IMG/VR virus record: IMGVR_UViG_3300021599_000584
Coordinates: 1 to 27,854 of that record
Origin: a virus
DNA: 27,854 bases
Strand: one strand, 5' to 3'
Each line of letters opens with the position of its first letter. The stretch's first letter is position 1. Of this stretch, positions 7,910-15,867 are shown piece by piece. A program made the translations under genes and the position numbers. The notes under the pieces were generated by a model. It searched no databases, was not told where the DNA came from, and was given only the letters and a program-made list of their open reading frames with translations.

Positions 7910-8488
7910 ATGGCAACTAAAAAGAACACTGATGATGCTTTTAACTTTGATGATTTTCGTAAGCAATACGAAGAGAAGGTAAAAGCAGTAGCAGAAGATG
8001 CTGAAACTAATGCTCATTATAGTGTAGATGAAGCAAAAGAAGCAGTTGAAAAAATGAAGAATTCTCGTAAAGAGAATATGCGTTTGGAAGTTGACTTCCC
8101 ACGATACTTTGAATTTGTTGATGGTATGACCAGTGCTGCTACTAAAGACACTGAGGCATGGGTAAAACGAATTCATGAAATCAAAGAATCTGGTTGTGAT
8201 ATTAGTCGTCTTACCACTGCTGCTATTGGTATTTGTGCAGAAGGTGGAGAGTTTATGGAGATTGTTAAGAAGATTAATTTCCAAGGTAAACCTTTTAGTG
8301 AAGACAACCGTGAGCACCTGATCATCGAACTGGGTGATATTATGTGGTATGTTGCTCAGGCATGTATGGCACTTAATGTTGGGATGGATGATGTTATCTG
8401 GAAAAACACTATGAAACTTGCTCGCAGGTATCCTTCTGGTGGTTTTGATGTTGATAAGTCTGAGAATCGTCAAGCAGGTGATCGATAA
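7910..8488 (+). CDS. mazG: MazG-like nucleoside triphosphate pyrophosphohydrolase
   Basis: 192 aa. The metal-binding motifs of the all-alpha NTP-PPase fold are seen: EGGE (in AEGGEFMEIV), then ELGD (in ELGDIMWYVAQA) 25 residues later, matching EXXE-12-28-EXXD. A charged, helical extension of about 70 residues precedes the catalytic core. MazG proteins hydrolyse NTPs or dNTPs; cyanophage versions have been proposed to alter the host starvation signal or nucleotide pools, but the exact substrate here cannot be read. Ribosome site GAGG; 8 nt after gp41. The stop overlaps the next start as TAATG. Confidence 0.85.
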   Translation: MATKKNTDDAFNFDDFRKQYEEKVKAVAEDAETNAHYSVDEAKEAVEKMKNSRKENMRLEVDFPRYFEFVDGMTSAATKDTEAWVKRIHEIKESGCDISRLTTAAIGICAEGGEFMEIVKKINFQGKPFSEDNREHLIIELGDIMWYVAQACMALNVGMDDVIWKNTMKLARRYPSGGFDVDKSENRQAGDR

Positions 8489-8694
8489 TGGTATACGAAA
8501 ATCTTACTGAGTTTGAACGGGCACTTGCCCGTTTCGGTGATAAGGTTGATATGATTGTTGGATTTGAAGTTGCTGGTAAACTATCTGCAGAGGATGCATA
8601 TCAGCAAATCAAAGACATGATGAAAGATCTCAAACGACTTAGGAAGACACAACGGAAATCCCATAGTCCACTAGACAACGATATTTGGGAATAA
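8488..8694 (+). CDS. Small helical protein of unknown function
   Basis: 68 aa, last gene of the replication operon, starting in a TAATG overlap with mazG. The sequence is charged and alpha-helical (LTEFERALARFGDKVD, AEDAYQQIKDMMKDLKRL), ends SPLDNDIWE, and has no membrane segment. It may dimerise or partner another protein; I do not recognise the family. A terminator follows within 5 nt of the stop. Confidence 0.7.
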   Translation: MVYENLTEFERALARFGDKVDMIVGFEVAGKLSAEDAYQQIKDMMKDLKRLRKTQRKSHSPLDNDIWE

Positions 8695-8697
8695 ATA
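8690..8697 (+). promoter_or_regulatory. Possible late promoter (AATAAATA)
   Basis: AATAAATA overlaps the stop of the preceding gene and lies 41 nt before the ATG at 8738, within the 34-57 nt range of most other late promoters here. Transcription from it would start at about 8703, inside the 5' arm of the terminator hairpin that follows. Confidence 0.4.
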
Positions 8698-8698
8698 G

Positions 8699-8731
8699 AA
8701 CCCCTCTCCTAAATATAAGTGGAGAGGGGTT
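8699..8731 (+). terminator. Strong terminator whose 3' arm holds a ribosome site
   Basis: Perfect 11-bp stem AACCCCTCTCC / GGAGAGGGGTT with an 11-nt loop, then TTCTTTT. It closes the replication operon. The 3' arm GGAGAGGGG is also the only ribosome-binding site for the ATG at 8738 (8 nt away), so folding of the hairpin would hide it. Confidence 0.85.
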
Positions 8732-8737
8732 TCTTTT

Positions 8738-10057
8738 ATGGCAACGGATTCTGAGATTCTATTGGCAATAAATCAGGTTCTATCTGATTATCAAGTTTCT
8801 GTGGATACTGCAAATAGTAAGTCAACATGGTTGAAGGTAGTAACTGATGATAGAATGAAAGCATCTGAAGATATTCAGAAGAAACTAAAATCACTTAATG
8901 TTCCTTATGAAAATGAGAAAACTAGTAAGTCTAGTTTTGCTGCTATTATTTTTACATTGAAAGCAGGAACTAAAGAGTACATCTATTTTAAGAGTGCTAA
9001 GGGTGGAGGATCTGGAGCAGGTGCTGCAGAAACAAAATTATCAGAGTCTGCTCAAGCACTATATTGTGCCTTAGCATTTCATGTTGTTAATGGAAAATTA
9101 GATGCTGGGGATATTAATGTAGAGAATTTAAAAGCAGCACGTGCTCATTGTGATACCGATGAGACATTTGAGAATATGGTCAATAATTTAAAAGATGATT
9201 GGGTGAAATCCTGTACAACAGGGGCAACAAAATTGTGGGAAGTTTTCCATGGAACTGGAAACTATACATTTCATAGAGGTAGTAAAACAGTTAATGCTAT
9301 TGAAAAACATGCATGGTCAATTATTCGTGCCGAAGGTGCATTTGGTAATTTAAACAAGTGGAGTCCTGCTGACATTTATATGGTTGCTGATGATTTTGAT
9401 ATCAATGAAATCAAAAAAGAAACAACATTGAGAGGACTAAATGATGCAATGTGGAAGCAACTCCAAGCAAAGAAACTGATAGGAGTTTCACTTAAAAAGA
9501 TTACTAGGTCTACTGCTACTATGTCGGAAAAGAATTTTCCAACAAATGCTAGACCATCTGACATTGTATACAGTGACTATAGTATTAATGCAGATGCTAT
9601 GGATGTATATTTGAATTTCACAAAAGGTAGAATACAATTTAGAAGTTTTGGTGGAGATGTGAGTCTCAGTGGTTGGCAGGGTGAGATGAAAGGTGCCTCT
9701 GCGAACCAGGGGAAAATTTCACTAGGTCCACTTAATTACATTTTGAAACGGCATGGGGTCACCGAGTTGCCAAGCAGCAACGAGTCTGCTAGACTGGCAG
9801 TGAACGGTGGGAAGACCCATTGGGACACCATGAACAAGTTGTTTAAAAAATTAGGAGTCATTAAAACAAATGAAGATCTAACCACTTACATAGCATCACA
9901 AACTCCAAAGTGGAGATATTCAAAATATCTTTCATTGAAATTAGCTGAAACTATGAAAGGTTTGAATAAGCAAAAAGCAGATGCTGTTATGGAAGACATT
10001 TATTTGTATGCAAGTTCAAGCACCACTTACTCTGCACCTTACATCAAACTAGAATGA
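8738..10057 (+). CDS. Unknown 439-aa protein with a possible PD-(D/E)XK-like motif
   Basis: I do not recognise this protein by name. The N-terminal part (residues 1-110) is mixed alpha/beta, with KEYIYFKSAKGGGSGAGAAETKLSE as a Gly-rich patch. A middle section is helical. Near residues 305-325, FRSFGGDVSLSGWQGEMKGA has a D followed about 11 residues later by E-x-K between predicted strands, the spacing of a PD-(D/E)XK nuclease core; this is suggestive only. The C-terminus is helical (LSLKLAETMKGLNKQKADAV). The start at 8738 is set by the GGAGAGGGG site inside the terminator. A patch at about 9690-9840 is richer in GC than the rest of the gene. Confidence 0.75.
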   Translation: MATDSEILLAINQVLSDYQVSVDTANSKSTWLKVVTDDRMKASEDIQKKLKSLNVPYENEKTSKSSFAAIIFTLKAGTKEYIYFKSAKGGGSGAGAAETKLSESAQALYCALAFHVVNGKLDAGDINVENLKAARAHCDTDETFENMVNNLKDDWVKSCTTGATKLWEVFHGTGNYTFHRGSKTVNAIEKHAWSIIRAEGAFGNLNKWSPADIYMVADDFDINEIKKETTLRGLNDAMWKQLQAKKLIGVSLKKITRSTATMSEKNFPTNARPSDIVYSDYSINADAMDVYLNFTKGRIQFRSFGGDVSLSGWQGEMKGASANQGKISLGPLNYILKRHGVTELPSSNESARLAVNGGKTHWDTMNKLFKKLGVIKTNEDLTTYIASQTPKWRYSKYLSLKLAETMKGLNKQKADAVMEDIYLYASSSTTYSAPYIKLE

Positions 10058-10251
10058 ACCAAAACGAAGATCTAGATAAAGCAATGGAGATCTTTCTTAA
10101 AAAGAAAGATGCCAAAGTTGCCATGGCATATTATTCAATCGTTATGGACACTAAGATTGCAACATCAAAGACTAAAGCACTCAAAGATAAATATAGAAAG
10201 ATGAAACAATCTGGATTAGAGTACATTGCGAAGAAGAAATTAGGTAAATGA
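10054..10251 (+). CDS. Small basic helical protein, unknown function
   Basis: 65 aa, rich in Lys (DLDKAMEIFLKKKDAKVAMA, then TKALKDKYRKMKQSGLEYIAKKKLGK). It starts in an ATGA overlap with the preceding gene and ends in an ATGA overlap with the next, so three genes are translationally chained. The net positive charge suggests nucleic-acid or partner-protein binding; no family is recognised. Confidence 0.7.
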   Translation: MNQNEDLDKAMEIFLKKKDAKVAMAYYSIVMDTKIATSKTKALKDKYRKMKQSGLEYIAKKKLGK

Positions 10252-11549
10252 AGAACTTTAAAGACTTTCTAGCAGAGGCATCAGCACCAAAGAATAATAC
10301 GGATAAGCATGATAACAATCCGAAGACTAAAGATGACACTCTGACTTTTACATTTGGTAGATTCAATCCACCTCATATTGGACATGAGAAACTAGTGAAT
10401 TCTGTCCATAAGAAATCTAAAGGTGGAGACTATAGAATCTATGCGAGTCAGTCTCAAGATCCAAAGAAGAATCCTCTTCATCCAGAAGAGAAGATGAAGT
10501 ATATGAGACATTTCTTTCCAGATCATGCTGACAATATCCATGGTCATGCAAAGAATGTTTTCGATATTCTAGCAAGTGCTCATAAAGAAGGATACAAGAA
10601 TGTTCATATTGTTGTCGGTGCAGATAGGGTAAAAGAATTTGAGCACCTAGCAAATAAGTATAATGGGTCTGATATGTATAACTTTGGAAAGATCAAAGTG
10701 TCATCTGCAGGTGAGAGACACGATCATGAGGATGGTGGTGTAGAAGGAATGTCAGCATCTAAGATGAGGAAACATGCTCAATCAAATGATCATGGGCAAT
10801 TTCATGCTGGTGTTCCTGCACATGTTGATCCAAAGATCTCTCAAGAACTTATGAGTAAAGTTCAAGAAAGAATGAAGGAAGCTGAGAAAAAGAAAAAGGA
10901 AGTACAAAAAAAGCAAAAAGAAAAGAAACTTTCTGAAGAACTAACCTTCTCATTCAAACCAGATATTGAAGTAAATCCTATTTTAATTAAAGGATTGAAG
11001 GGTAAACTTATTCAGAAAATAAAACAAGTTAAAAAGAAGAAGAAATTAAAGTTACCTGAACAGTTTGAATTGTGGGAAATTGCTCCTAAACTCGATAAAG
11101 AAGGATTGCGTGAAAATTATCTTTCGGGTAATATTTTTAAGATTGGTTCTATTGTGGAACATTTAGATACTGGAATTTGTGGCAAAGTCATTCATCGTGG
11201 TACAAACTATGTGATCTATGTGGATGAAAATGATAACACATATCGTGGATGGTTAACTTCCTTAAATGAAGGTGCAGATCCTAAAACACAATGGGAGATT
11301 GGAACTGATGCATATCGAATTGCTGTACAGAAGTTAACTCCTGGACAACCAGTTAAAAAGTTCTCAGATCACATTGCTGATGGAACTAACTCAGCAATCT
11401 GGTCAGTTAAATATACTCTGGATAAAATTGGTCCAGGAAAATATTATTATGAAAAGGTTAATGCTAAAACTCAAAGAGAAGCATTGGTCAAAGCAAAATC
11501 AAAATTGAATGGTGCCAAGATAGTTGGACTACCACAAAGAAAACGTTAA
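10248..11549 (+). CDS. Nucleotidyltransferase-domain protein with C-terminal extension
   Basis: 433 aa. Residues about 30-180 form a cytidylyltransferase-like (Rossmann) domain: FTFGRFNPPHIGHEKLV carries the GxFxPxHxGH nucleotide-binding motif, and GMSASKMRKHA resembles the closing (S/T)xxxxR-type motif of NMN or phosphopantetheine adenylyltransferases. A Lys-rich coiled segment follows (about 205-225). A second part has KIGSIVEHLDTGICGKVIHRG, similar to a small KOW/SH3-like barrel, and a C-terminal module of about 80 residues. A role in NAD or cofactor synthesis is possible, but the N-terminus MKNFKDFLAEA and the location before virion-type genes leave other roles open. ATGA overlap with the gene before. 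Confidence 0.75.
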   Translation: MKNFKDFLAEASAPKNNTDKHDNNPKTKDDTLTFTFGRFNPPHIGHEKLVNSVHKKSKGGDYRIYASQSQDPKKNPLHPEEKMKYMRHFFPDHADNIHGHAKNVFDILASAHKEGYKNVHIVVGADRVKEFEHLANKYNGSDMYNFGKIKVSSAGERHDHEDGGVEGMSASKMRKHAQSNDHGQFHAGVPAHVDPKISQELMSKVQERMKEAEKKKKEVQKKQKEKKLSEELTFSFKPDIEVNPILIKGLKGKLIQKIKQVKKKKKLKLPEQFELWEIAPKLDKEGLRENYLSGNIFKIGSIVEHLDTGICGKVIHRGTNYVIYVDENDNTYRGWLTSLNEGADPKTQWEIGTDAYRIAVQKLTPGQPVKKFSDHIADGTNSAIWSVKYTLDKIGPGKYYYEKVNAKTQREALVKAKSKLNGAKIVGLPQRKR

Positions 11550-11550
11550 G

Positions 11551-11558
11551 CATAAATA
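11551..11558 (+). promoter_or_regulatory. Late promoter (CATAAATA)
   Basis: CATAAATA two bases after the preceding stop and 33 nt before the ATG at 11592, which has AGGAG at the right distance. Same motif and spacing as 15202-15209. Confidence 0.65.
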
Positions 11559-11591
11559 ATATCAGAAAGGATAACTTCTAGGAGTAATTAC

Positions 11592-13505
11592 ATGTCGATG
11601 ATGCTAGAATTAAGTAGTCGTATGATTGACTACTTACCAGAAGAAGTGGCAAAGATCCAAAGAACTTTAGAACTTGCTTTGTCAGAATCAAAGTCTGAAG
11701 ATGAGATGTTTTCACTTGTTGATCAACATCTAACAACTAAGCATCTCAGAGAAGGTGCAAGAGAATTCTGGGATGTGTTTTCTAACGCATCTGATTATGC
11801 TGAACCTCTAACTGAAGGTGTTGGTGGATTCCCAGTTGATCGAGCAAATATCCTTAAGAACCGAGCAAAAGATCGTAACATCGGTAGAGTGATGGATGTT
11901 AATGGTCAACAGGTTCTTGTTATTAACAAAAGATCTAACGGTGATTATGTAGTTGTTGATAAAATGGGTAAGAGATCTGTTAAGAAAGGTGAAGGTCTTG
12001 GAACCACTAAAACAGAAACCATCGAACTTAATGTCCTTGATACTATTGAAGAAGAGGATATGAGTGCGTCTGAAGCACCTAACGGAGCAAAGAAAAAGTC
12101 TGGTTCTGGAAAGACTGTAGTTGTAATTAATCCAAAGGCATCCGACCTAATGAAGGAAGCAAAGAAAGAGGATAAGAAAAAGAAACCACTACGTTGGCAA
12201 GATAGTGATGGTGATGGTAAGTGGTATGAACCAGGTCAAGATGTTAAGGTTAAAAAGGAAGAAACTGAAATTGACACAGATCTAACCGAGGATAAAGATC
12301 CATGCTGGAAAGGATACCAGATGGTTGGTATGAAGAAGAAGGGTGGTCGTGAAGTTCCTAATTGTGTTCCTAAGGAAGAGTATGAAGATTTAGTAAATGA
12401 ACTAATCTCTGAGGGCTACGATGATGAAGCAGTACATGAAGTTCTTGCTGCGATTGAAGAAGGCATGGAAGTTGTTTTTGAAGAGAACGGGTATTCAATT
12501 ATTTCTGAAGAAACTCTAGAAGAGCAGTTTTATGAGGATGTTGAACTAGTTGCTAACTGGTTACAAGAAGAAGGAATTATTGAAACAGAAGATGAATTTT
12601 TCTCACTCATGAATGATTTGAATGAGGAAGAAATTGATGAACTATACACAGTTGTAATTGAAGCAACTGCTATGGCAAAACGTGGTTATGATGAAGCACC
12701 AATTCGTCAAAAGATCGCTAAGTCAACTGGTGGTGGTGCTGCAGCAGATAGAGCAACTAAACTTGCAGATAAATCAACTTTCGGTGATGCTAAGAAAGCA
12801 AAGCAAAGACAAGATCTTGCTAGAAAGCAAAGAGGTGATTTCCGTAATACTACTTCATCATCTCCTGGTCTTCATGGATATGCTCACAAGTCTGATGATC
12901 CTAAGGTAAAAGCAAAGCAAGCAGCAAGAGGAGCGCAGAGAGGTGCTCTAACTCCTGCTGAGAAGAAGCAATTTAATAGAGAAGATTTTGAACTTTGGGT
13001 GAATGCTTTGGTTGAAGAAGGATATGACCTTTCTGAATACACTTGGGATGAGATGCTTGATATCTATGAAGCAGAAGGTTCTTATGGTGAAACTCCAAAG
13101 GCATATGCTGCAGCATCAAAAACCAAGATGACTGCAAAGAGAAAACCATTCCTCAAAGCAATGCAAAGGAGAACAAATCCTGCTAATAGAAAGGATGCTT
13201 ATGCTTCTCCTCGTAAGGGTCTAACTGCCGATGATAGAGAAAGAGCAAGAGCAGGTTCTGCTCACGGTGTAGGAACTCGTCAGGATCATGATTATCCTTC
13301 AGAGGGTCCTGGTGGAGTAACCAAGAATCCTAAGAAACTCCGTAAGCAAAAAGCAATGGGTGAGTTTGCTAAAGAAAATATTGAAATGATTGGGGATTCT
13401 CTAGAGGAAGGTGGAATGGAAGTTCGCACTTATTCTTGGAGAGAGGTAATGGGTGAAGCATGGAAGGGTAGCAAAAAAGGAGGTAAGAATAATGGAAGCT
13501 GCTGA
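11592..13505 (+). CDS. Large charged protein, probable virion or prohead-core protein
   Basis: 637 aa, acidic and basic in blocks. Visible parts: an N-terminal helix (MLELSSRMIDYLPEEV), a beta segment DRNIGRVMDVNGQQVLVINK, a DSDGDGKWYEPGQD acidic loop that could bind Ca2+, the motif DPCWKGYQMVGMKKKGGREV ending in PNCVPKEE, and acidic helical repeats (EEYEDLVNELISEGYDD and EDFELWVNALVEEGYDLSEY are clearly related). A basic Ala-rich C-terminal third ends in the NPKKLRKQKAMGE motif that recurs in the next protein. The CWxGYxxxGMKxK-type motif occurs in virion proteins of T4-like cyanophages as far as I recall. Late promoter and AGGAG upstream. The exact virion role is unknown. Confidence 0.75.
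   Translation: MSMMLELSSRMIDYLPEEVAKIQRTLELALSESKSEDEMFSLVDQHLTTKHLREGAREFWDVFSNASDYAEPLTEGVGGFPVDRANILKNRAKDRNIGRVMDVNGQQVLVINKRSNGDYVVVDKMGKRSVKKGEGLGTTKTETIELNVLDTIEEEDMSASEAPNGAKKKSGSGKTVVVINPKASDLMKEAKKEDKKKKPLRWQDSDGDGKWYEPGQDVKVKKEETEIDTDLTEDKDPCWKGYQMVGMKKKGGREVPNCVPKEEYEDLVNELISEGYDDEAVHEVLAAIEEGMEVVFEENGYSIISEETLEEQFYEDVELVANWLQEEGIIETEDEFFSLMNDLNEEEIDELYTVVIEATAMAKRGYDEAPIRQKIAKSTGGGAAADRATKLADKSTFGDAKKAKQRQDLARKQRGDFRNTTSSSPGLHGYAHKSDDPKVKAKQAARGAQRGALTPAEKKQFNREDFELWVNALVEEGYDLSEYTWDEMLDIYEAEGSYGETPKAYAAASKTKMTAKRKPFLKAMQRRTNPANRKDAYASPRKGLTADDRERARAGSAHGVGTRQDHDYPSEGPGGVTKNPKKLRKQKAMGEFAKENIEMIGDSLEEGGMEVRTYSWREVMGEAWKGSKKGGKNNGSC
13323..13360 (+). repeat. 38-bp exact direct repeat, copy 1
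   Basis: Begins AAGAATCCTAAGAAACTC and ends AAAGCAATGGG; identical to 14371-14408, 1048 nt away. It encodes NPKKLRKQKAMG in the same reading phase relative to each gene. Confidence 0.9.
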
Positions 13506-14796
13506 TCAACAAGCACAAAAGCAACTGCAACTTCAAAAGCAAATGCAGTTAAAAAAACAACAACTTGAAAAGCAAAAGATGCAATTAAAGCAGCAGGGTA
13601 AACTTCCAGTGAATACTGAATCTCTGAATTCTAAACTTTCTTCTCTTATTTCTGAGAAAGTTTCTACTCTATCTGAACGTGGAGATTTTTGGGATCCAGA
13701 TCCTGAGAAGGACCGTAAACTAGGTGGCCCAGGTGCAAACCAAAGAGCTCGTGAAGATCGTGCTGCTGCTTCTAAACCAAAAGAAGATCCTAAGAAGTTA
13801 CGTCCAGGTGAATCTTACATGGAGTATGCAAAACGTAGAGCACGTGGTGAATCATATGTTCCTGGTAAACCAGCAGAAAAACTTGGTGCTGTAACTGCTA
13901 TTCCTCAGTCAGAACGTGATGCAGCAAAGGCAAGACTACTTGCTAAGACTGCTGCAAAACGTAAAGAACGTGAGATGCAAGAAGCAGCACCCCCTGGTGC
14001 TAAGTATGAACGTATGGTTAAGCATATTAAGAAAGGATATTCCAAGGATGGTTTAACCGATAAAGAGAAAGGTATTGCTTTTGCTACTGCTTGGAAAGCA
14101 TATAATAAGGAAGAGTTTGAAATCGAAGAAGGCATGACCATGAAAGATTTCAAAGCAAACCGCAGAAAACTCAAGCGTCAGGAAGCTTCTGCTGATGCTA
14201 AGAAGAGAGGTCATGTTGGTAAAGAATGGTATAACAGTGGTAGAACCTATTCTCCCGATGAAGCAAAGAGAAGTCGTGAAAACATGCAGGATCATGAAAG
14301 ACGCACGAGACATCGTAGTGCTGTAGATCCTGATAATGAGGATGATAATAACTACTCTGCAGACAAGACGAAGAATCCTAAGAAACTCCGTAAGCAAAAA
14401 GCAATGGGAGAAGCACTTTCATTCTCGAACTTTATGGAAGCACGTAGAATGGATAAGGAAGGTGTTGATCGTGGAGATTCTCGTCGTGCTGAACGTGCTG
14501 AAAAAGCAAGAGCATCTCTAGCAGCAAAAGCAAAGAGACAATCAGTTCTCGATAAGCATGAGAAGAAGACTGGAACTAAACTAGACATCTCTAGATCGAA
14601 AGAAGGTAGAGAACATGCTAAGAACTTCCCTGGTTCTAGACAGCAACCAAAGGAAAGAGGTAGGAAAGAAACTCCATCTGAGACTCAGAATAGAAGAATT
14701 AATGCGTCTAATCAGAGAAAGATTAAACACGGATTTACTTCTAAGGAAAGAAAAGAAGCAGAATCAATGGCAAAGCATACATCTCGTTTTGACTAA
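13492..14796 (+). CDS. Basic Lys/Arg-rich protein, probable internal or core virion protein
   Basis: 434 aa from ATG 13492, preceded by a strong AAAAGGAGGT; the frame is open further upstream but that part only shadows the previous gene. The first 50 residues are an almost pure Gln/Lys/Leu coiled coil (QKQLQLQKQMQLKKQQLEKQ). PPGAKYERMVKHIKKGY followed by LTDKEKGIAFATAWKAYN is a compact motif also seen in other cyanophage structural proteins to my memory. Then come basic helices, the shared NPKKLRKQKAMGE, and a highly basic C-terminal third (RAERAEKARASLAAKAKRQ). The composition fits a DNA-contacting internal head or scaffold protein. It overlaps the preceding gene by 14 nt. Confidence 0.75.
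   Translation: MEAADQQAQKQLQLQKQMQLKKQQLEKQKMQLKQQGKLPVNTESLNSKLSSLISEKVSTLSERGDFWDPDPEKDRKLGGPGANQRAREDRAAASKPKEDPKKLRPGESYMEYAKRRARGESYVPGKPAEKLGAVTAIPQSERDAAKARLLAKTAAKRKEREMQEAAPPGAKYERMVKHIKKGYSKDGLTDKEKGIAFATAWKAYNKEEFEIEEGMTMKDFKANRRKLKRQEASADAKKRGHVGKEWYNSGRTYSPDEAKRSRENMQDHERRTRHRSAVDPDNEDDNNYSADKTKNPKKLRKQKAMGEALSFSNFMEARRMDKEGVDRGDSRRAERAEKARASLAAKAKRQSVLDKHEKKTGTKLDISRSKEGREHAKNFPGSRQQPKERGRKETPSETQNRRINASNQRKIKHGFTSKERKEAESMAKHTSRFD
14371..14408 (+). repeat. 38-bp exact direct repeat, copy 2
   Basis: Identical to 13323-13360, in the adjacent gene. Flanking sequence diverges at once on both sides, so the identity is limited to the motif. Confidence 0.9.
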
Positions 14797-14799
14797 ATA
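14792..14799 (+). promoter_or_regulatory. Possible late promoter (ACTAAATA)
   Basis: CTAAATA variant overlapping the stop codon of the previous gene, 43 nt before the ATG at 14843. The spacing fits; the motif is weaker than TATAAATA. Confidence 0.4.
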
Positions 14800-14842
14800 A
14801 AAGGGGAGACCCATACATTAAAACAAAGTTAAGGAGGTCATT

Positions 14843-15061
14843 ATGGGAGCAGTAGTCGCAGTGGTAAAACCACTTCTTATGCAAATCGCAACCAGTCCTG
14901 CAGTCAAAAAACTAGTTCTAGATCTTCTAGAAAAGTATGTAAAGACAACTGATAACAGCATTGATGATATGATTCTAACTACTGTTAGAGCAGCAATGTT
15001 CAAAGATCAAGTTACTGGTCAAGTATCAGACGCAGCTGCAAAACTCGGCATTAAACTATGA
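14843..15061 (+). CDS. Small protein of unknown function
   Basis: 72 aa with an excellent ribosome site (AAGGAGGT, 6 nt from ATG). It has a hydrophobic N-terminal helix (VVAVVKPLLMQIATS) and an amphipathic helix (VKKLVLDLLEKYVKTT), and ends VSDAAAKLGIKL. It could sit at a membrane surface but lacks a full transmembrane span. The stop overlaps the next small gene as ATGA. Late expression is likely from the motif at 14792. Family not recognised. Confidence 0.72.
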   Translation: MGAVVAVVKPLLMQIATSPAVKKLVLDLLEKYVKTTDNSIDDMILTTVRAAMFKDQVTGQVSDAAAKLGIKL

Positions 15062-15210
15062 TTACGTGTATCGTAACAAATTGGGGAGTAACCATCTTTT
15101 TGGGGTTACTCCTTTCTTTATCTGAATGGTTATCAAAAACAGATAGAACCAAAGCAAATGGAATATTGGATTTTATACAGATATTTCTAAAACGGGTATT
15201 ACATAAATAA
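15058..15210 (+). CDS. 50-aa single-span membrane protein
   Basis: I read this ORF directly: it starts in an ATGA overlap with the previous gene and ends at the TAA at 15208-15210. There is one hydrophobic span (WGVTIFLGLLLSLSEWL), then a basic tail ending IFLKRVLHK. The topology would suit a small holin-like or membrane accessory protein, but nothing proves it. A terminator-like hairpin lies inside its first third (15085-15112), and a late promoter overlaps its last codons. Confidence 0.5.
   Translation: MITCIVTNWGVTIFLGLLLSLSEWLSKTDRTKANGILDFIQIFLKRVLHK
15085..15119 (+). terminator. Terminator-like hairpin within a small gene
   Basis: GGAGTAACC / GGTTACTCC, a perfect 9-bp stem with a 10-nt loop, followed by TTTCTTT. 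It is strong enough to end transcripts of the 14843 gene. If it works, the 50-aa ORF over it would be expressed only by readthrough. Confidence 0.6.
15202..15209 (+). promoter_or_regulatory. Late promoter (CATAAATA)
   Basis: CATAAATA, 33 nt before the ATG at 15243, which also has GGAG seven bases upstream. Same spacing as 11551-11558. Confidence 0.65.
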
Positions 15211-15242
15211 ATACAGAATATAAAAGTTTACTGGAGAATACA

Positions 15243-15851
15243 ATGTCTCTTTACGGAAAAACAGATACAACTGGAAACCAGAATAAAGCAGCTGCTTCTT
15301 TAGGAAATGGTTATGGTTCTGTGAGTAAAACTGTTGTTTATGTTGATGACACTGAAGCATCTCTAGCAGAAAATAAGAGTCGTGGCATCACTGCTCCTGG
15401 ATGGTGGGCATACAGTACATTTACTGATGCTGAAGGTGTTACTCGTCACAAAGCAGAGCATCTTGTATCATTCACTGATGGTGAAGCAAATGCAGATGAA
15501 TCACTTGCAGATGACACCATTGCAGCAGACGTTGCATCTGCAGTAACCATCACTGGTCAACCTGCTAATGCAACCACAGTTTCTGGTGCTGCAACATTCA
15601 CCGTTACAACCAGCACAACTGGAACACCTGGCACTCTTGCATATCAGTGGCAACGTCAAACAGCAACAGGAACTACCTGGGCAAACGTTAGCAACAGTGG
15701 TATTTATAGTGGAGTTACTACCGCAACTCTAACTCTAACAGGTGCAACTTCAGCAGTAAACGGATTCAAATTTAGAGTGAAGATTACATCTGCTGGTGGT
15801 ACTGAAGAAGTAATTTCTAACGGTGCTGCAACTCTAACATTTGGAACCTGA
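15243..15851 (+). CDS. Virion-type protein with an Ig-like domain
   Basis: 202 aa. The N-terminal 95 residues hold a compact domain (MSLYGKTDTTGNQNKAAASL, then GWWAYSTFTDAEGVTRHKAE). From about residue 100 there is an immunoglobulin-like beta-sandwich: ITGQPANATTVSGAATFTV, LAYQWQRQ with the core Trp, TATLTLTGAT, and FKFRVKITSAGG. No Cys pair is present, as is usual for phage Ig-like domains. Such domains decorate capsids or tails and may bind surface carbohydrates. It has its own late promoter. The precise virion location is unknown. Confidence 0.8.
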   Translation: MSLYGKTDTTGNQNKAAASLGNGYGSVSKTVVYVDDTEASLAENKSRGITAPGWWAYSTFTDAEGVTRHKAEHLVSFTDGEANADESLADDTIAADVASAVTITGQPANATTVSGAATFTVTTSTTGTPGTLAYQWQRQTATGTTWANVSNSGIYSGVTTATLTLTGATSAVNGFKFRVKITSAGGTEEVISNGAATLTFGT

Positions 15852-15867
15852 TAATTAGAAGTATGTT

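Noticed and set aside
13905-14397. Long minus-strand frames over the basic virion-type gene
   Set aside because: They mirror the Lys/Arg-rich codons of the plus-strand gene and give implausible Ser/Phe/Leu-rich products.
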